Assembly: GCF_002926165.1 (NCBI RefSeq)
Contig: NZ_MAGP01000132.1
Location: 84,462-148,461 of the forward strand
DNA length: 64,000 bases
From: Micromonospora chalcea
GTDB taxonomy: Bacteria > Actinomycetota > Actinomycetes > Mycobacteriales > Micromonosporaceae
Direction: 5' to 3'
The position numbers were made by a program, and so were the translations under genes. The notes under the pieces are model-generated. The model was given only the letters and a program-made list of their open reading frames with translations. It was not told the DNA's origin and made no database searches. This document shows, piece by piece, positions 1-10,178 of this stretch. The first letter of the stretch is position 1. Every line of letters starts with the position of its first letter.

Positions 1-51
1 GAGCTGACCAGACGGACCCTGCGCCGGGCCGTGGAACGGGCGAGGAGCTGA
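1..51 (+). CDS. coxM: C-terminal end of CO dehydrogenase medium (FAD) subunit, partial
   Basis: Sixteen codons in an open frame from the window edge end in TGA at 49-51, two bases before the coxS start. The fragment has no diagnostic motif. Its position directly before coxS and coxL, in the usual coxM-coxS-coxL order, makes it the end of the FAD-binding medium subunit. The rest lies outside the window. Confidence 0.6.
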   Translation, partial: ELTRRTLRRAVERARS

Positions 52-53
52 GC

Positions 54-598
<545 letters not shown>

Positions 599-602
<4 letters not shown>

Positions 603-2989
603 CGACTGTGCACGAGCGCGTGGACACCTTCCACGACAACGACCAGAAGCCGGTGGGCTACGGCCGGATGCTGCGGAAGGAGGATCCGCGCTTCGTGCGC
701 GGCCGGGGCCGGTTCGTCGACGACGTCCGGCTGCCCGGGCTGCTGCACCTGGCCATCCTCCGCTCGCCGGTGGCCCACGCGCGGATCCTGAGCATCGACA
801 CGAGCGCCGCCGAGGCATCCCCCGGCGTCAAGGCGGTAGTGACCGGGGCGATGCTGGCCGAGCAGGGTCTGGCCTGGATGCCGACGCTCTCCAACGACGT
901 ACAGGCCGTGCTCGCCACCGACAAGGTGCGCTTCCAGGGTCAGGAGGTGGCGTTCGTCGTCGCCGAGGACCCGTACGCGGCGCGGGACGCGCTGGAGCTG
1001 ATCGACGTCGAGTACGACGTCCTCGACCCGGTCGTCGACGCCCGCCGCGCGCTGGAGCCGGACGCCCCGGTGATCCGCGACGACCTGGAGGGCAAGACCG
1101 ACAACCACTGCTTCGACTGGGAGACCGGCGACGAGGCGGCCACCGCGGCGGTGTTCGCCCGGGCGGACGTCGTGGTCAGCCAGGACCTGGTCTATCCGCG
1201 GGTGCACCCGGCGCCGATGGAGACGTGCGGCGCGGTCGCCGACTTCGACGCCGTCGAGGGCAAGCTGCGTCTCTGGTCCACCACGCAGGCGCCGCACGCG
1301 CACCGCACCCTCTACGCCCTGGTGGCGGGCATCCCCGAGCACAAGATCCAGGTGATCTCGCCGGACATCGGCGGTGGCTTCGGCAACAAGGTGCCGATCT
1401 ATCCGGGGTACGTCTGCGCGATCGTCGCCTCGATCGTCACCGGGAAGCCGGTGAAGTGGATGGAGGACCGCTTCGAGAACCTGATCAGCACCGGCTTCGC
1501 CCGCGACTACATCATGCGTGGTGAGATCGCGGCGACCCGTGACGGCCGGATCCTGGCCATCCGCACCAACGTCCTCGCCGACCACGGCGCCTTCAACGGC
1601 ACCGCCGCGCCGGTGAAGTACCCGGCCGGTTTCTTCGGCGTCTTCACCGGCAGCTACGACATCGAGGCCGCGTACTGCAAGATGACGGCGGTCTTCACGA
1701 ACAAGGCGCCCGGCGGCGTGGCGTACGCCTGTTCGTTCCGCATCACCGAGGCCGTCTACCTCGTCGAGCGGATCGTCGACTGCCTCGCCGACGAGCTGGG
1801 CATGGACCCGGCCGAGCTGCGGCTGAAGAACTTCATCCGGCCGGAGCAGTTCCCGTACACCACGAAGACCGGCTGGGTGTACGACTCCGGCGACTACGAG
1901 CCGACGATGCGGCTGGCGATGGAGATGGCCGGCTACGCCGACCTGCGGCGCGAGCAGCAGGAGAAGCGGGCCCGGGGCGAGCTGATGGGCATCGGCATCG
2001 CGTTCTTCACCGAGGCCGTCGGCGCCGGGCCGCGCAAGAACATGGACATCCTCGGCCTGGGCATGGCCGACGGTTGCGAGTTGCGCGTGCACCCGACCGG
2101 CAAGGCGGTGGTCCGGCTCAGCGTGCAGTCCCAGGGTCAGGGGCACGAGACGACGTTCGCGCAGATCGTCGCGGAGGAGATCGGCATTCCGCCGGACGAC
2201 ATCGACGTGCTGCACGGCGACACCGACAACACGCCGTTCGGCCTCGGCACGTACGGCAGCCGGTCCACCCCGGTCTCCGGCGCCGCGGCGGCCCTGGTGG
2301 CCCGCAAGGTCCGCGACAAGGCCCGGATCATCGCCTCCGGCATGCTGGAGGTCTCGGTCGCCGACCTGGAGTGGGACAAGGGTTCCTTCCGGGTCAAGGG
2401 CGATCCGGGTAAGAGCGTGACGATCCAGGACATCGCGATGCGGGCCCACGGCGCCGGTGACCTGCCCGAGGGCGTCGAGGGCGGGTTGGAGGCGCAGATC
2501 TGCTACAACCCGTCGAACCTGACGTATCCGCACGGGGCGTACATCTGCGTGGTGGACATCGACCCCGGCACCGCGCAGGTCAAGGTGCGGCGCTTCATCG
2601 CCGTCGACGACTGCGGCACCCGGATCAATCCCATGATCATCGAGGGGCAGGTGCACGGCGGGCTGGCCGACGGGGTCGGCATGGCCCTGATGGAGATGAT
2701 CGCGTTCGACGAGGACGGCAACTGCCTCGGCGCGTCGCTGATGGACTACCTGCTGCCCACCGCGCTGGAGGTGCCCGACTGGGAGACCGGCTTCACCGTC
2801 ACCCCGTCGCCGCACCACCCGATCGGTGCGAAGGGCGTCGGCGAGTCCGCCACCGTCGGCTCCCCGCCCGCGATCGTCAACGCGGTCGTCGACGCGCTCG
2901 AACCCTTCGGCGTACGGCATGCCGACATGCCGTTGACGCCGTCGCGCGTCTGGGACGCGATGCGCGGCAACGCCCGCCCGCCGATCTAG
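599..2989 (+). CDS. coxL: Form I carbon monoxide dehydrogenase large subunit (Mo/Cu site)
   Basis: This 796-residue catalytic subunit oxidises CO to CO2 at a copper-molybdenum cofactor. The decisive feature is AYACSFR at residues 375-381. It matches the AYxCSFR active-site signature of form I (true CO-oxidising) CoxL, with Cys378 as the expected copper ligand; form II homologues have a different motif. IGGGFGNK near residue 260 and GVGESA near the C-terminus are conserved molybdopterin-binding segments of the xanthine oxidase family. I use the ATG at 599 because it overlaps the coxS stop and gives the expected N-terminus; the open frame extends further upstream inside coxS. CO oxidation would supply electrons for energy or persistence rather than necessarily for carbon fixation. 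Confidence 0.95.
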
Positions 2990-3000
2990 GGGAGGTGGCC

Positions 3001-3867
3001 ATGACGACGATCGCCCGCCGTACGCAGGATCTGACCGTCTCGCGCGCGCCGTTCGTGCACGCCACGGTGGTCCGGGCGCAGGACCCGACGTCGGCCCGGC
3101 CCGGCGACGACGCGGTGATCCTGCCGGACGGCACCATCGAGGGTTTCGTCGGCGGGGTGTGCGCCGAGAACTCGGTGCGGGCGGCCGCCCTGGACACCCT
3201 CCGCGACGGCAAGGCGCTGCTGCTGCGGGTCCTGCCGGACGGCACGCCCGCCTTTCCCGAGACGCCGGGGGCACGGGTCGTGGTCAACCCGTGCCACTCG
3301 GGCGGGGCGCTGGAGATCTTCCTGCGCCCGGTGCTACCGGTACCCGTGCTGGGTCTGGTGGGCGACACGCCGATCAGCGCGGCGGTGGCCACCCTGGCGG
3401 CCTTCCTCGACTTCGAGGTGGCCACGTCCGGCGACTACGCCGGCGCGACAGCGGTCGTGGTGGCCGGCCTCGGCAAGGGCGAGCAGGACGCCATCCGCGC
3501 CGCCCTGGACGCCGGCGTGGGCCACATCGCGCTGGTCGCCAGCCGAAAGCGCGGGGCGGCGGTGCTCGACGAACTGGCGCTGTCCGACGCGGAGCGCGCC
3601 CGGGTCCGGACCCCGGCCGGGCTGGAGATCGGGGCGCGCTCACCACAGGAGATCGCGCTGTCGATCATGGCCGAGGTGGTGCGGGCGCTGCGGGTGGACG
3701 GCCTCGCCTCCTCCCCCGCACCACCCGCGGCGCTCCCCCAGCAAGCAGTCGACCCGGTGTGCGGGATGACAGTCCTGATCGGACCGGAAACCCCGCACGT
3801 GCGGATCGACGGCACCGACCACTGGTTCTGCTGCCCCGGCTGCCTCGACCGGCACGTGGCGGCGTAG
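3001..3867 (+). CDS. XdhC/CoxI family molybdenum cofactor maturation protein with C-terminal YHS-like domain
   Basis: This 288-residue protein probably helps mature or insert the molybdenum cofactor into CoxL. Residues 1-100 match the XdhC/CoxI N-terminal domain (GFVGGVCAE motif). Residues about 110-225 form the Rossmann-like XdhC C-terminal domain. The last 40 residues form a small metal-binding YHS/TRASH-like module, with DPVCGM followed by WFCCPGC. The ATG at 3001 follows a good GGGGAGG site; a GTG six bases upstream is less likely. The gene lies 11 bp after coxL and just ahead of the MobA-like gene. The appended YHS module is unusual and could sense or deliver a metal such as copper; that role is inference. 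Confidence 0.85.
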   Translation: MTTIARRTQDLTVSRAPFVHATVVRAQDPTSARPGDDAVILPDGTIEGFVGGVCAENSVRAAALDTLRDGKALLLRVLPDGTPAFPETPGARVVVNPCHSGGALEIFLRPVLPVPVLGLVGDTPISAAVATLAAFLDFEVATSGDYAGATAVVVAGLGKGEQDAIRAALDAGVGHIALVASRKRGAAVLDELALSDAERARVRTPAGLEIGARSPQEIALSIMAEVVRALRVDGLASSPAPPAALPQQAVDPVCGMTVLIGPETPHVRIDGTDHWFCCPGCLDRHVAA

Positions 3868-3869
3868 CC

Positions 3870-4448
3870 GTGTTCGTGACCGGCCTGGTTCTGGCCGCCG
3901 GGGCCTCGGTACGCCTCGGCGAGGCCAAGCAGCTGCTGCCGTACCGCGGGCGGACGCTGCTCGACGCCACCCTCGACCTGGCCCGCTCGTGCGCCTTCGA
4001 CCAGTTGCTGGTGACCCTCGGCGGCGCCGCCGACCTGATCCGCGATCGGGTGGATCTGACCGGGGTCCAGGTCGTCGAGAACGCCGAGTTCAGCACTGGT
4101 TGCGGATCGTCGGTCCGCGCCGCGACGCAGGCGGTGAACCCGCGCGCCGACGGGCTCGTGCTCCTGCTCGGCGACCAACCAGGCGTACGGGCCGCCGACG
4201 TACGCCGGGTCGCGGCGGCGACCACCCCGCTCGCGGTGTGCCGGTACGCCGACGGCCTGGGACACCCGTTCTGGTTCGCCCGTGACGTCCTGCCGGAGCT
4301 GCGTGTCCTGCACGGCGACAAGGCGGTGTGGAAGCTGCTGCACTCCGGCCGGCACCCGGTCACGGAGATACCTGTGGACGGGCCGGTGCCGATCGACGTG
4401 GACACCCGCGCGGACTACCGGCGGTTGCTCTCGGGCGAGGCGCGGTGA
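3870..4448 (+). CDS. MobA-like molybdenum cofactor nucleotidyltransferase
   Basis: This 192-residue enzyme probably attaches CMP (or GMP) to molybdopterin; CO dehydrogenase uses the cytosine dinucleotide form. The N-terminus carries the NTP-transferase signature LVLAAGASVRLGEAKQLLP with its Lys. LLLGDQPG is the metal-binding aspartate segment, and GHPFWF is typical of the MocA/MobA-like branch. The start is a GTG at 3870, three bases after the previous stop; another GTG two codons later is possible. The end overlaps the coxD start in GTGA. Placement inside a cox operon supports a dedicated cofactor role. Confidence 0.88.
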   Translation: MFVTGLVLAAGASVRLGEAKQLLPYRGRTLLDATLDLARSCAFDQLLVTLGGAADLIRDRVDLTGVQVVENAEFSTGCGSSVRAATQAVNPRADGLVLLLGDQPGVRAADVRRVAAATTPLAVCRYADGLGHPFWFARDVLPELRVLHGDKAVWKLLHSGRHPVTEIPVDGPVPIDVDTRADYRRLLSGEAR

Positions 4449-5314
4449 AGGACCCCCTGGCCGTGCGGCGCCGGCTCGACGCCGTCGGCTACCTGGCCGA
4501 CGACGGCATGGCGATGGCCGTCTTCCTCGCGCTGGAGCTGGGCAAGCCGCTGCTGCTCGAGGGTGAGCCCGGCGTCGGCAAGACCGCGGCGGCGAAGGCG
4601 CTGGCGCGGGCGCTGGACACGACACTGATCCGGCTGCAGTGCTACGAGGGCCTGACGCCCGGCGAGGCGCTGTACGAATGGAACTACCAGCGGCAGTTGC
4701 TCGCCATCCGGCTGGCCGAGGCCCGGCACGCCTCGCTCACCGACGCCGACCTGTTCGCCGCGGAGTTCCTGCAGGAACGGCCGATCCTGCGGGCGGTACG
4801 CCACCCGGGGCCGGTCCCGCCGGTGCTGCTGATCGACGAGATCGACCGGGCCGACGACGAGTTCGAGGCGCTGCTGTTCGAGTTCCTCGGCGAGTCCGGG
4901 ATCACCATCCCCGAGCTGGGCACGTTCACCGCGACCACGCCGCCGGTCGTGGTGCTCACCTCCAACCGCAGTCGCGACCTGCACGACGCGCTGCGCCGCC
5001 GCTGCCTGTACCACTGGATCGACTTTCCGCAGATGGACCGGGCCACCGAGATCGTCCGGCGGGCCGTGCCGGGCGCCACCGAAGGGCTGATCCGCACGGC
5101 GACCGCCTTCGTCGGCGACGTACGTGCCCTCGGCCTGGACAAGGCGCCCGGCATGGCCGAGGCCATCGACTGGGTCGCCGCGCTGTCAGTGCTCGGCGCC
5201 GCCGACCTCTCCGCCGACGACGTCGTCCGGACCATCGGCACCATCGCCAAGACCCCCGACGACCGCGCCGCCGTCGCCGCCGCGCTCGGCGCACACCAGG
5301 AGAGGCCGGCATGA
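4445..5314 (+). CDS. coxD: MoxR-type AAA+ ATPase CoxD
   Basis: This 289-residue AAA+ ATPase of the MoxR class is known in CO oxidisers to act as a chaperone in maturing the copper-sulfur part of the active site. A Walker A motif (GEPGVGKT) lies near residue 41, Walker B (LLIDEIDRAD) near residue 130, sensor 1 (VVVLTSNRSRDL) near residue 170, and an arginine pair follows (ALRRRC). The GTG start at 4445 overlaps the previous stop. The gene partners coxE, the von Willebrand factor A gene two positions downstream; MoxR/VWA pairs usually work together. Confidence 0.92.
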   Translation: MKDPLAVRRRLDAVGYLADDGMAMAVFLALELGKPLLLEGEPGVGKTAAAKALARALDTTLIRLQCYEGLTPGEALYEWNYQRQLLAIRLAEARHASLTDADLFAAEFLQERPILRAVRHPGPVPPVLLIDEIDRADDEFEALLFEFLGESGITIPELGTFTATTPPVVVLTSNRSRDLHDALRRRCLYHWIDFPQMDRATEIVRRAVPGATEGLIRTATAFVGDVRALGLDKAPGMAEAIDWVAALSVLGAADLSADDVVRTIGTIAKTPDDRAAVAAALGAHQERPA

Positions 5315-6107
5315 AGATCACCAACGAGTTCACCGTCGACATTCCGATCGCGCAGGCGTGGGCGATCCTCACCGACCTGGAGGGCGTCGCGCCGTGCCTG
5401 CCGGGCGCCCAGTTGACCGGCGTCGACGGCGACGTCCACCAGGGCACGGTGAAGGTCAAGGTCGGCCCTGTCGTCTCCGAGTTCGCCGGCACCGCACGTT
5501 TCGTCGAGAAGGACGAGGAGCGGTACCGGGGGGTGATCGAGGCGAAGGGCCGCGACCGGCGGTCCGCGGCGAACGCGTCCGCCCTGGTCACCGCCCACCT
5601 GCGGCCGGTCGGTCAGCGCACAGTCGTCAGCGTGGACACCGATCTGAAGATCTCGGGGCGGCTGGCCCAGTTCGGCAGCGGCATGATCAAGGAGGTGTCC
5701 GGCAAGCTGCTCGCCCAGTTCGTCGCCAACCTCGAAGCGAGGCTGGCGGCAGAGGAGACCGGCGACCCGCACGCGGCCACCGCGCCTGACGCGTCCGAGC
5801 CCGCGCCGGCCGTCGCCGCCACGCCCGACCGCGCCAGTCCGCCGCGACCGGGCCCGACGCCTCCACGGCCCTGCCCCGTACCCTCGCGGCCGACGCGGAC
5901 GCCACCCCGTCCGGGACCACCGTGGCCGGCACCCCCGTGGCCGTCTCGGCGCCCACCGGTCGACCGGATGCCGACGCCGACGCCGAACCGGAGACGCTGG
6001 ACCTGCTCGACATCGCCGGTGGGGCCGTCGTCAAGCGCCTCGTGCCGGTGCTCGTCGGGATCGTCGTCGTCGGTGGGATGATCGCCTGGTGGGTCGCCCG
6101 CCGGTGA
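5311..6107 (+). CDS. coxG: CoxG, SRPBCC-family membrane-associated CO dehydrogenase accessory protein, with apparent frameshift
   Basis: The first 160 residues form a START/SRPBCC domain typical of CoxG, which helps anchor CO dehydrogenase to the membrane. This frame starts at the ATG at 5311, overlapping the coxD stop. After a Pro/Ala-rich stretch it continues as improbable low-complexity sequence to a stop at 6081. From about 5850 to 6107 a different frame encodes a normal CoxG ending: DLLDIAGG, then a transmembrane helix (LVPVLVGIVVVGGMIAWW) and an Arg-rich end. That frame's stop overlaps the coxE GTG start. The coordinates given join both parts. A one-base deletion or sequencing error in 5790-5900 is likely; otherwise the anchor is lost. 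Confidence 0.75.
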
Positions 6108-7339
6108 GCGGCGGTCTGCTGCGCGGCGTCGACCGCGCGGCGTTCGCGACGGCGTTCGCCGACCGGTTGCGGCGGGCCGGCGTACCCGCCGGGCTCACCG
6201 AGGCCGGTGACTTCGTCCGGGCGCTCCGCGTGTGGACCCCCGGGGAGACGACCGCGCTCTACTGGGCCGCCCGGATCAGCTTCGTGCGGCGGCACGCCGA
6301 CCTCGCCGCCTTCGACCGCGTCTTCGCCGCTGTCTTCGCCGACGCGCCGCCGCTGCCGCTCACCCGGTCCGCGGCCCCGCCGGGCGCTCGTGACGACGTG
6401 CACCTGCCGGTGCCCGCCGACACCGACGACACCGACGACGGTGGTGGGCTGCCGTGGGCGACGTTGCCGACGCCCGTCGCCGAGGCGGAGCCCTCCGACG
6501 CCGGGGTGCGACTGCCCGAGCGACGACCCAGCGCCCTCGCCGGGCTCGCCGACCGGCCGTTCGAGGACCTCGACGCCGCCCAGCTCGCGCTGCTCGGCGA
6601 CGCCTTGCGCGAGGCCGTCGCCCGCTGGCCGTCCCGGCGCACCAGGCGGCACGCCGTCGGTCCGGCCGGGCGGTGGGTCGCGCTGCGCCCGACGATCGCC
6701 CGCGCCCGTCGCACCGCGTGGGAGCCCGTCGAGGTCGTCCGCGAGCGACAGGTACGCCGACCACGCCGGGTGGTGCTGCTGTGCGACCTCAGCGAGTCGA
6801 TGCGGGCCCAGGCCCACGCGTACCTGCACCTGCTGCGGGCCTTCGCGGTGAGCACCGACGCGGAGGTGTTCGCCTTCGCCACGACGCTCACCCGGCTCAC
6901 CGTCGCGCTGCGGCACACGTCGGCGTCCGCGGCGATCGCGCACGCCGGCGCCGCCGTGACCGACCGGTTCGGGGGTACGCGCATCGCGACGAACCTGCGG
7001 GCACTGCTCGCGTCCCCGCACGGCGACGCGGTTCGCGGGGCGGTGGTGCTGATCGGCTCGGACGGCTGGGACAGCGACCCCCCGGACGAACTCGCCGCCG
7101 TGATGGCACGGCTGAGCCGCCGCGCCCACCGGATCGTCTGGCTGAACCCACGGGCCGGCGCCCCCGGCTTCGCTCCCCTGGTGGCGGGCATGGCCGCGGC
7201 CCTGCCCTACTGTGACCGGCTGCTGCCGGCCGCGACGTTCCGGGACCTGCTGGACGCCGCCGGTCAGCTCCAGAGCGTCACGTGCACCGAGGGCCGGAAG
7301 CGGTTCACCGCGACGCCCACGCCGCGCATCATCGCCTGA
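6104..7339 (+). CDS. coxE: CoxE, von Willebrand factor type A domain maturation protein
   Basis: This 411-residue protein is of the CoxE family, which is needed with CoxD for assembly of the CO dehydrogenase active site. The N-terminal half is helical and rich in charged residues. The C-terminal VWA domain has a MIDAS metal site (DLSES, near residue 230) and a GSDGWD segment near residue 315. The GTG start at 6104 overlaps the coxG stop in GTGA. The 3' end overlaps the convergent LysR gene by 76 bp, so the two transcripts are partly antisense. It is the last gene of the operon in this direction. Confidence 0.9.
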   Translation: MSGGLLRGVDRAAFATAFADRLRRAGVPAGLTEAGDFVRALRVWTPGETTALYWAARISFVRRHADLAAFDRVFAAVFADAPPLPLTRSAAPPGARDDVHLPVPADTDDTDDGGGLPWATLPTPVAEAEPSDAGVRLPERRPSALAGLADRPFEDLDAAQLALLGDALREAVARWPSRRTRRHAVGPAGRWVALRPTIARARRTAWEPVEVVRERQVRRPRRVVLLCDLSESMRAQAHAYLHLLRAFAVSTDAEVFAFATTLTRLTVALRHTSASAAIAHAGAAVTDRFGGTRIATNLRALLASPHGDAVRGAVVLIGSDGWDSDPPDELAAVMARLSRRAHRIVWLNPRAGAPGFAPLVAGMAAALPYCDRLLPAATFRDLLDAAGQLQSVTCTEGRKRFTATPTPRIIA

Positions 7340-8220
7340 ATCGCCCGGGGCGTCGACGCGAAGCGGCACAGTTCCGCTGCCACGGACGGTGTGCCGGGGG
7401 TGACGAGCACCAGCGAATGCCACACCGCCTCGGCCTTGGCGTGCGGCCCGGACAACGCCACGAGTTGGCCGCTGCGGAGATCCGGCGCGACGGTGAACGA
7501 CAGCGCGGGCGCGATCCCCCGGCCACGCTGCGCCTCACCCAGCGCCGCCGCGTGGCTCTGGAAGATCTGCTGCCGCTCCTCGGGTACGCCGAGCCGGCGC
7601 AGCATCGCCGGGACAGCGCCCACGGTGTCGGTGGCCGAAGGGCCGAGCAGCCAGGTCTGGTCACGCAGCTGCCCCGGCGACGCCGGCACACCGGCCAGCG
7701 GATGATCCGGGCCGAGGACAGTCACCAGCCGGTAGTTCATCATCGGCCGGCCGGAGATCGCCGGATCAGCCACCGGCGGCAGCGGCCCCATCGCGACGTC
7801 CGCGGCCCGGGTCAGCAGCAGCGACTCGAAGGAGCCGGGGTCGCAGACGCTCAGCTCGATGTCGAGGTCGGCGGCGCGTCTGGCGAACAGCTCGATCAGT
7901 CTCGGCGCGGCGAACTCGGCGAACTCGCTGGAGGCGGCGACCCGCAGCATCCGGCGGCCGTGTGCCGCCGAACTGACCTCCAGGACCGTACGGTCCTGCA
8001 GGCCCAGCATCTCGGCCGCGCGGCTGGCGAGCCGCAGCCCGCCGGGGGTGAAGGCCAGCCCCGCCGCCGTCCGGGTGAACAACTGGTCTCCGAACTCCCG
8101 CCGGAGCTGGCCGATGAGCAGCGAGACCGCCGACTCGGAGACCTCCAGTTGCGCGGCGGCCTGCTTGACGGATCCCAGCCGGACAACAGCGACGTAGGCC
8201 CGTAGCTGCGTCGGAGTCAT
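7264..8220 (-). CDS. LysR family transcriptional regulator
   Basis: This 318-residue regulator has an N-terminal winged helix-turn-helix (residues 4-62, with QAAAQLEVSESAVSLLIGQLRREFG) followed by a LysR substrate-binding domain. LysR regulators are frequent neighbours of cox operons, so it may control the CO dehydrogenase genes. It is convergent to them and overlaps coxE at the 3' end, so its operator cannot be placed from the layout. The effector is unknown. Confidence 0.88.
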   Translation of the reverse strand: MTPTQLRAYVAVVRLGSVKQAAAQLEVSESAVSLLIGQLRREFGDQLFTRTAAGLAFTPGGLRLASRAAEMLGLQDRTVLEVSSAAHGRRMLRVAASSEFAEFAAPRLIELFARRAADLDIELSVCDPGSFESLLLTRAADVAMGPLPPVADPAISGRPMMNYRLVTVLGPDHPLAGVPASPGQLRDQTWLLGPSATDTVGAVPAMLRRLGVPEERQQIFQSHAAALGEAQRGRGIAPALSFTVAPDLRSGQLVALSGPHAKAEAVWHSLVLVTPGTPSVAAELCRFASTPRAIQAMMRGVGVAVNRFRPSVHVTLWS

Positions 8221-8361
8221 CGGCGTCGACCCGCCCTTCTGCTGCGCCGTGGACTGCTGCGGGCAGCCCGCGGTGTACCCCGATCATTCCCCGCCGATTG
8301 CCTCGCCGCCAGGGACAGCGCGCCCGGAGCGATCCGGCCGGTACGCGGGGTGAGTGCCCGA

Positions 8362-9318
8362 TCAGGCGTCGGTGTCGGTGAGCAGCCGGGCGGCCAGGGC
8401 GCGTATCTCGTCCTTGAGTTCGTCCGGGCGCTCGATCGTGAACGACCAGCCGAGCCCGGCGAGCATCTGTGCCGCGCCGTCGAGCCGTTCCGCGCGGGCG
8501 GTGAGGCGCACTCCGCCGGGAACCTCGGTGAGCGTGCCGACCGAGGGCGGGATCCGTCGCTGCGCCTGCTCCGGGCTGGTGTGCAGCACCACGGAGATGT
8601 CGTGCGCGTACGGCACTGCTGCCAGCCCGGTGAGTACCTGCGTGGTGGGATCGAAGCCGGCCGGGATGTCGAACCTGCCCGGGGTGGGGCGGGCGGTCCC
8701 GATGCGGTCGAGCCGGAACGTCCGTACGGCCCGGCGGTTGTGGTCGTGGCCGGTGACGTACCACCGGCCGGCGTGGAAGACCAGCCCGTACGGGTCGAGC
8801 CGGCGCTCGCCGACCTCGCCACGCCAGGTGGTGTAGGTGATGTCCACCGGTTGCTGATGCCGGGCCGCTTCCGCGGGCACCAGCAGCACCTCGATGCCGG
8901 GCGGGGCGGACTTCCGGACCCGCGCGGTGAAGTCCACGGTCTCCAGCAGCGAATCGATCCGCCGGGCGAGAACCGCCGGCAGCACCCGGCGGATCTTCGC
9001 GGTCGCGCTCTCGGCGGCTGCGCCTTCGGCGGTGACCAGCCCGGCCCGGCGGGCGGCGACGAGCCCGAGCATGACGGCGACCGCCTCCTCGTCGGTGAGC
9101 ATGAGTGGCGGCAGCTTGTATCCGGGCGCGAGCCGGTATCCGCCGTAGCGGCCGCGCCGGGCCTCGACCGGGATGCCCAGGTCGGCGAGGTGCGCGGCGT
9201 AGCGGCGGACCGTGCGCTCGTCGACGCCCAGCCGACCGGCCAGGTCGGCGACGGTGAAGCCGCCGCCGGCCTGGAGGATCTCCAGCAACGCCAGTACGCG
9301 CGCCGTCGGCCGGGTCAC
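8362..9318 (-). CDS. WYL-domain transcriptional regulator (HTH_11 plus WYL)
   Basis: This 318-residue DeoR-like regulator has an N-terminal HTH_11 domain (VADLAGRLGVDERTVRRY) and a WYL ligand-sensing domain with the characteristic RRLDPYGLVFHAGRWYV segment. I chose the GTG at 9318, giving VTRPTARVLALLEIL, the usual start of this family. An in-frame ATG at 9378 would overlap the divergent hydrolase start and add 20 atypical residues. The 58 bp between the divergent starts is the likely operator region, so the hydrolase is the probable target. Confidence 0.86.
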   Translation of the reverse strand: MTRPTARVLALLEILQAGGGFTVADLAGRLGVDERTVRRYAAHLADLGIPVEARRGRYGGYRLAPGYKLPPLMLTDEEAVAVMLGLVAARRAGLVTAEGAAAESATAKIRRVLPAVLARRIDSLLETVDFTARVRKSAPPGIEVLLVPAEAARHQQPVDITYTTWRGEVGERRLDPYGLVFHAGRWYVTGHDHNRRAVRTFRLDRIGTARPTPGRFDIPAGFDPTTQVLTGLAAVPYAHDISVVLHTSPEQAQRRIPPSVGTLTEVPGGVRLTARAERLDGAAQMLAGLGWSFTIERPDELKDEIRALAARLLTDTDA

Positions 9319-9376
9319 GAATCCCCACTTCCAATCCGGGCGGAACCTGTCCGGTATTGATCGTAGCGTGTCAGGC

Positions 9377-10120
9377 ATGACGACCTTCGTACTGGTTCCC
9401 GGGTTCTGGCTCGGCGCATGGGCCTGGCGCCCGGTCACCGCCGCCCTGCGCGGGCACGGCCACGAGGTGTACCCGCTGAGCCTGACCGGCCTGGGCGAGC
9501 GCGCCCACCTGGCCCGCCCGGACACCGACCTCGACGTCCACGTCACCGACGTGGTCAACCTGCTGCGCTACGAGGACCTGCACGACGTGGTGCTCGTCGG
9601 GCACAGCTACGCCGGCGCGGTCGTGACAACCGCCGTTGCCGACCGCATGACTGACCGCATCGCCCAACTGGTCTTCGTCGACACCGGCCCGCTGCCCGAC
9701 GGGGCGGCGAACGAGGACTTCAGCCCGCCCCCGGAGCGTGACCGCAACGCGGCGATGGTGGCCGAACACGGCGACGGCTGGCGGCTGCCACCCCCGCCGT
9801 GGGCCGGGCTGGCGGCGAGCGCAGCAGACGTGGATGAATCGGTCGTCGCGTTGCTCGATGAGCGGTCGGTGGCCCAGCCGTGGGCGACTGCCACCACCCC
9901 GGTGCGGCTCACCGGCGCGTGGGAGAAGCTGCCCCGCCTCGGCGTGCTGTCGAGCTTCACCGCCGAGCAGGCACGCGAGATGGCCGCCACCGTGCCGCTG
10001 TGCCGGCACATGGCCGGCGATTCGTGGCGGTACGAGGAACTGCCGACATGGCACTGGCCGATGCTCAGCCGACCGGCCGAGCTGGCCCGGATCCTGCACG
10101 AAGCCAGGCCGACGGCATAG
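9377..10120 (+). CDS. Alpha/beta hydrolase
   Basis: This 247-residue cytosolic hydrolase has an alpha/beta fold of the esterase or salicylate-binding-protein-like group. The oxyanion strand VLVPGFWLGAWAW lies at residues 5-17. The nucleophile elbow is GHSYAG with Ser near residue 76. The probable catalytic His is in the WHWPM segment near the C-terminus. It is divergent from the WYL regulator, which probably controls it. The substrate cannot be predicted. Confidence 0.85.
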   Translation: MTTFVLVPGFWLGAWAWRPVTAALRGHGHEVYPLSLTGLGERAHLARPDTDLDVHVTDVVNLLRYEDLHDVVLVGHSYAGAVVTTAVADRMTDRIAQLVFVDTGPLPDGAANEDFSPPPERDRNAAMVAEHGDGWRLPPPPWAGLAASAADVDESVVALLDERSVAQPWATATTPVRLTGAWEKLPRLGVLSSFTAEQAREMAATVPLCRHMAGDSWRYEELPTWHWPMLSRPAELARILHEARPTA

Positions 10121-10178
10121 CCCGCGGTGCCCGGGCGACAGCATCCAGATGGCTTCGCAGATCCGCGTCGCTGCTCCA

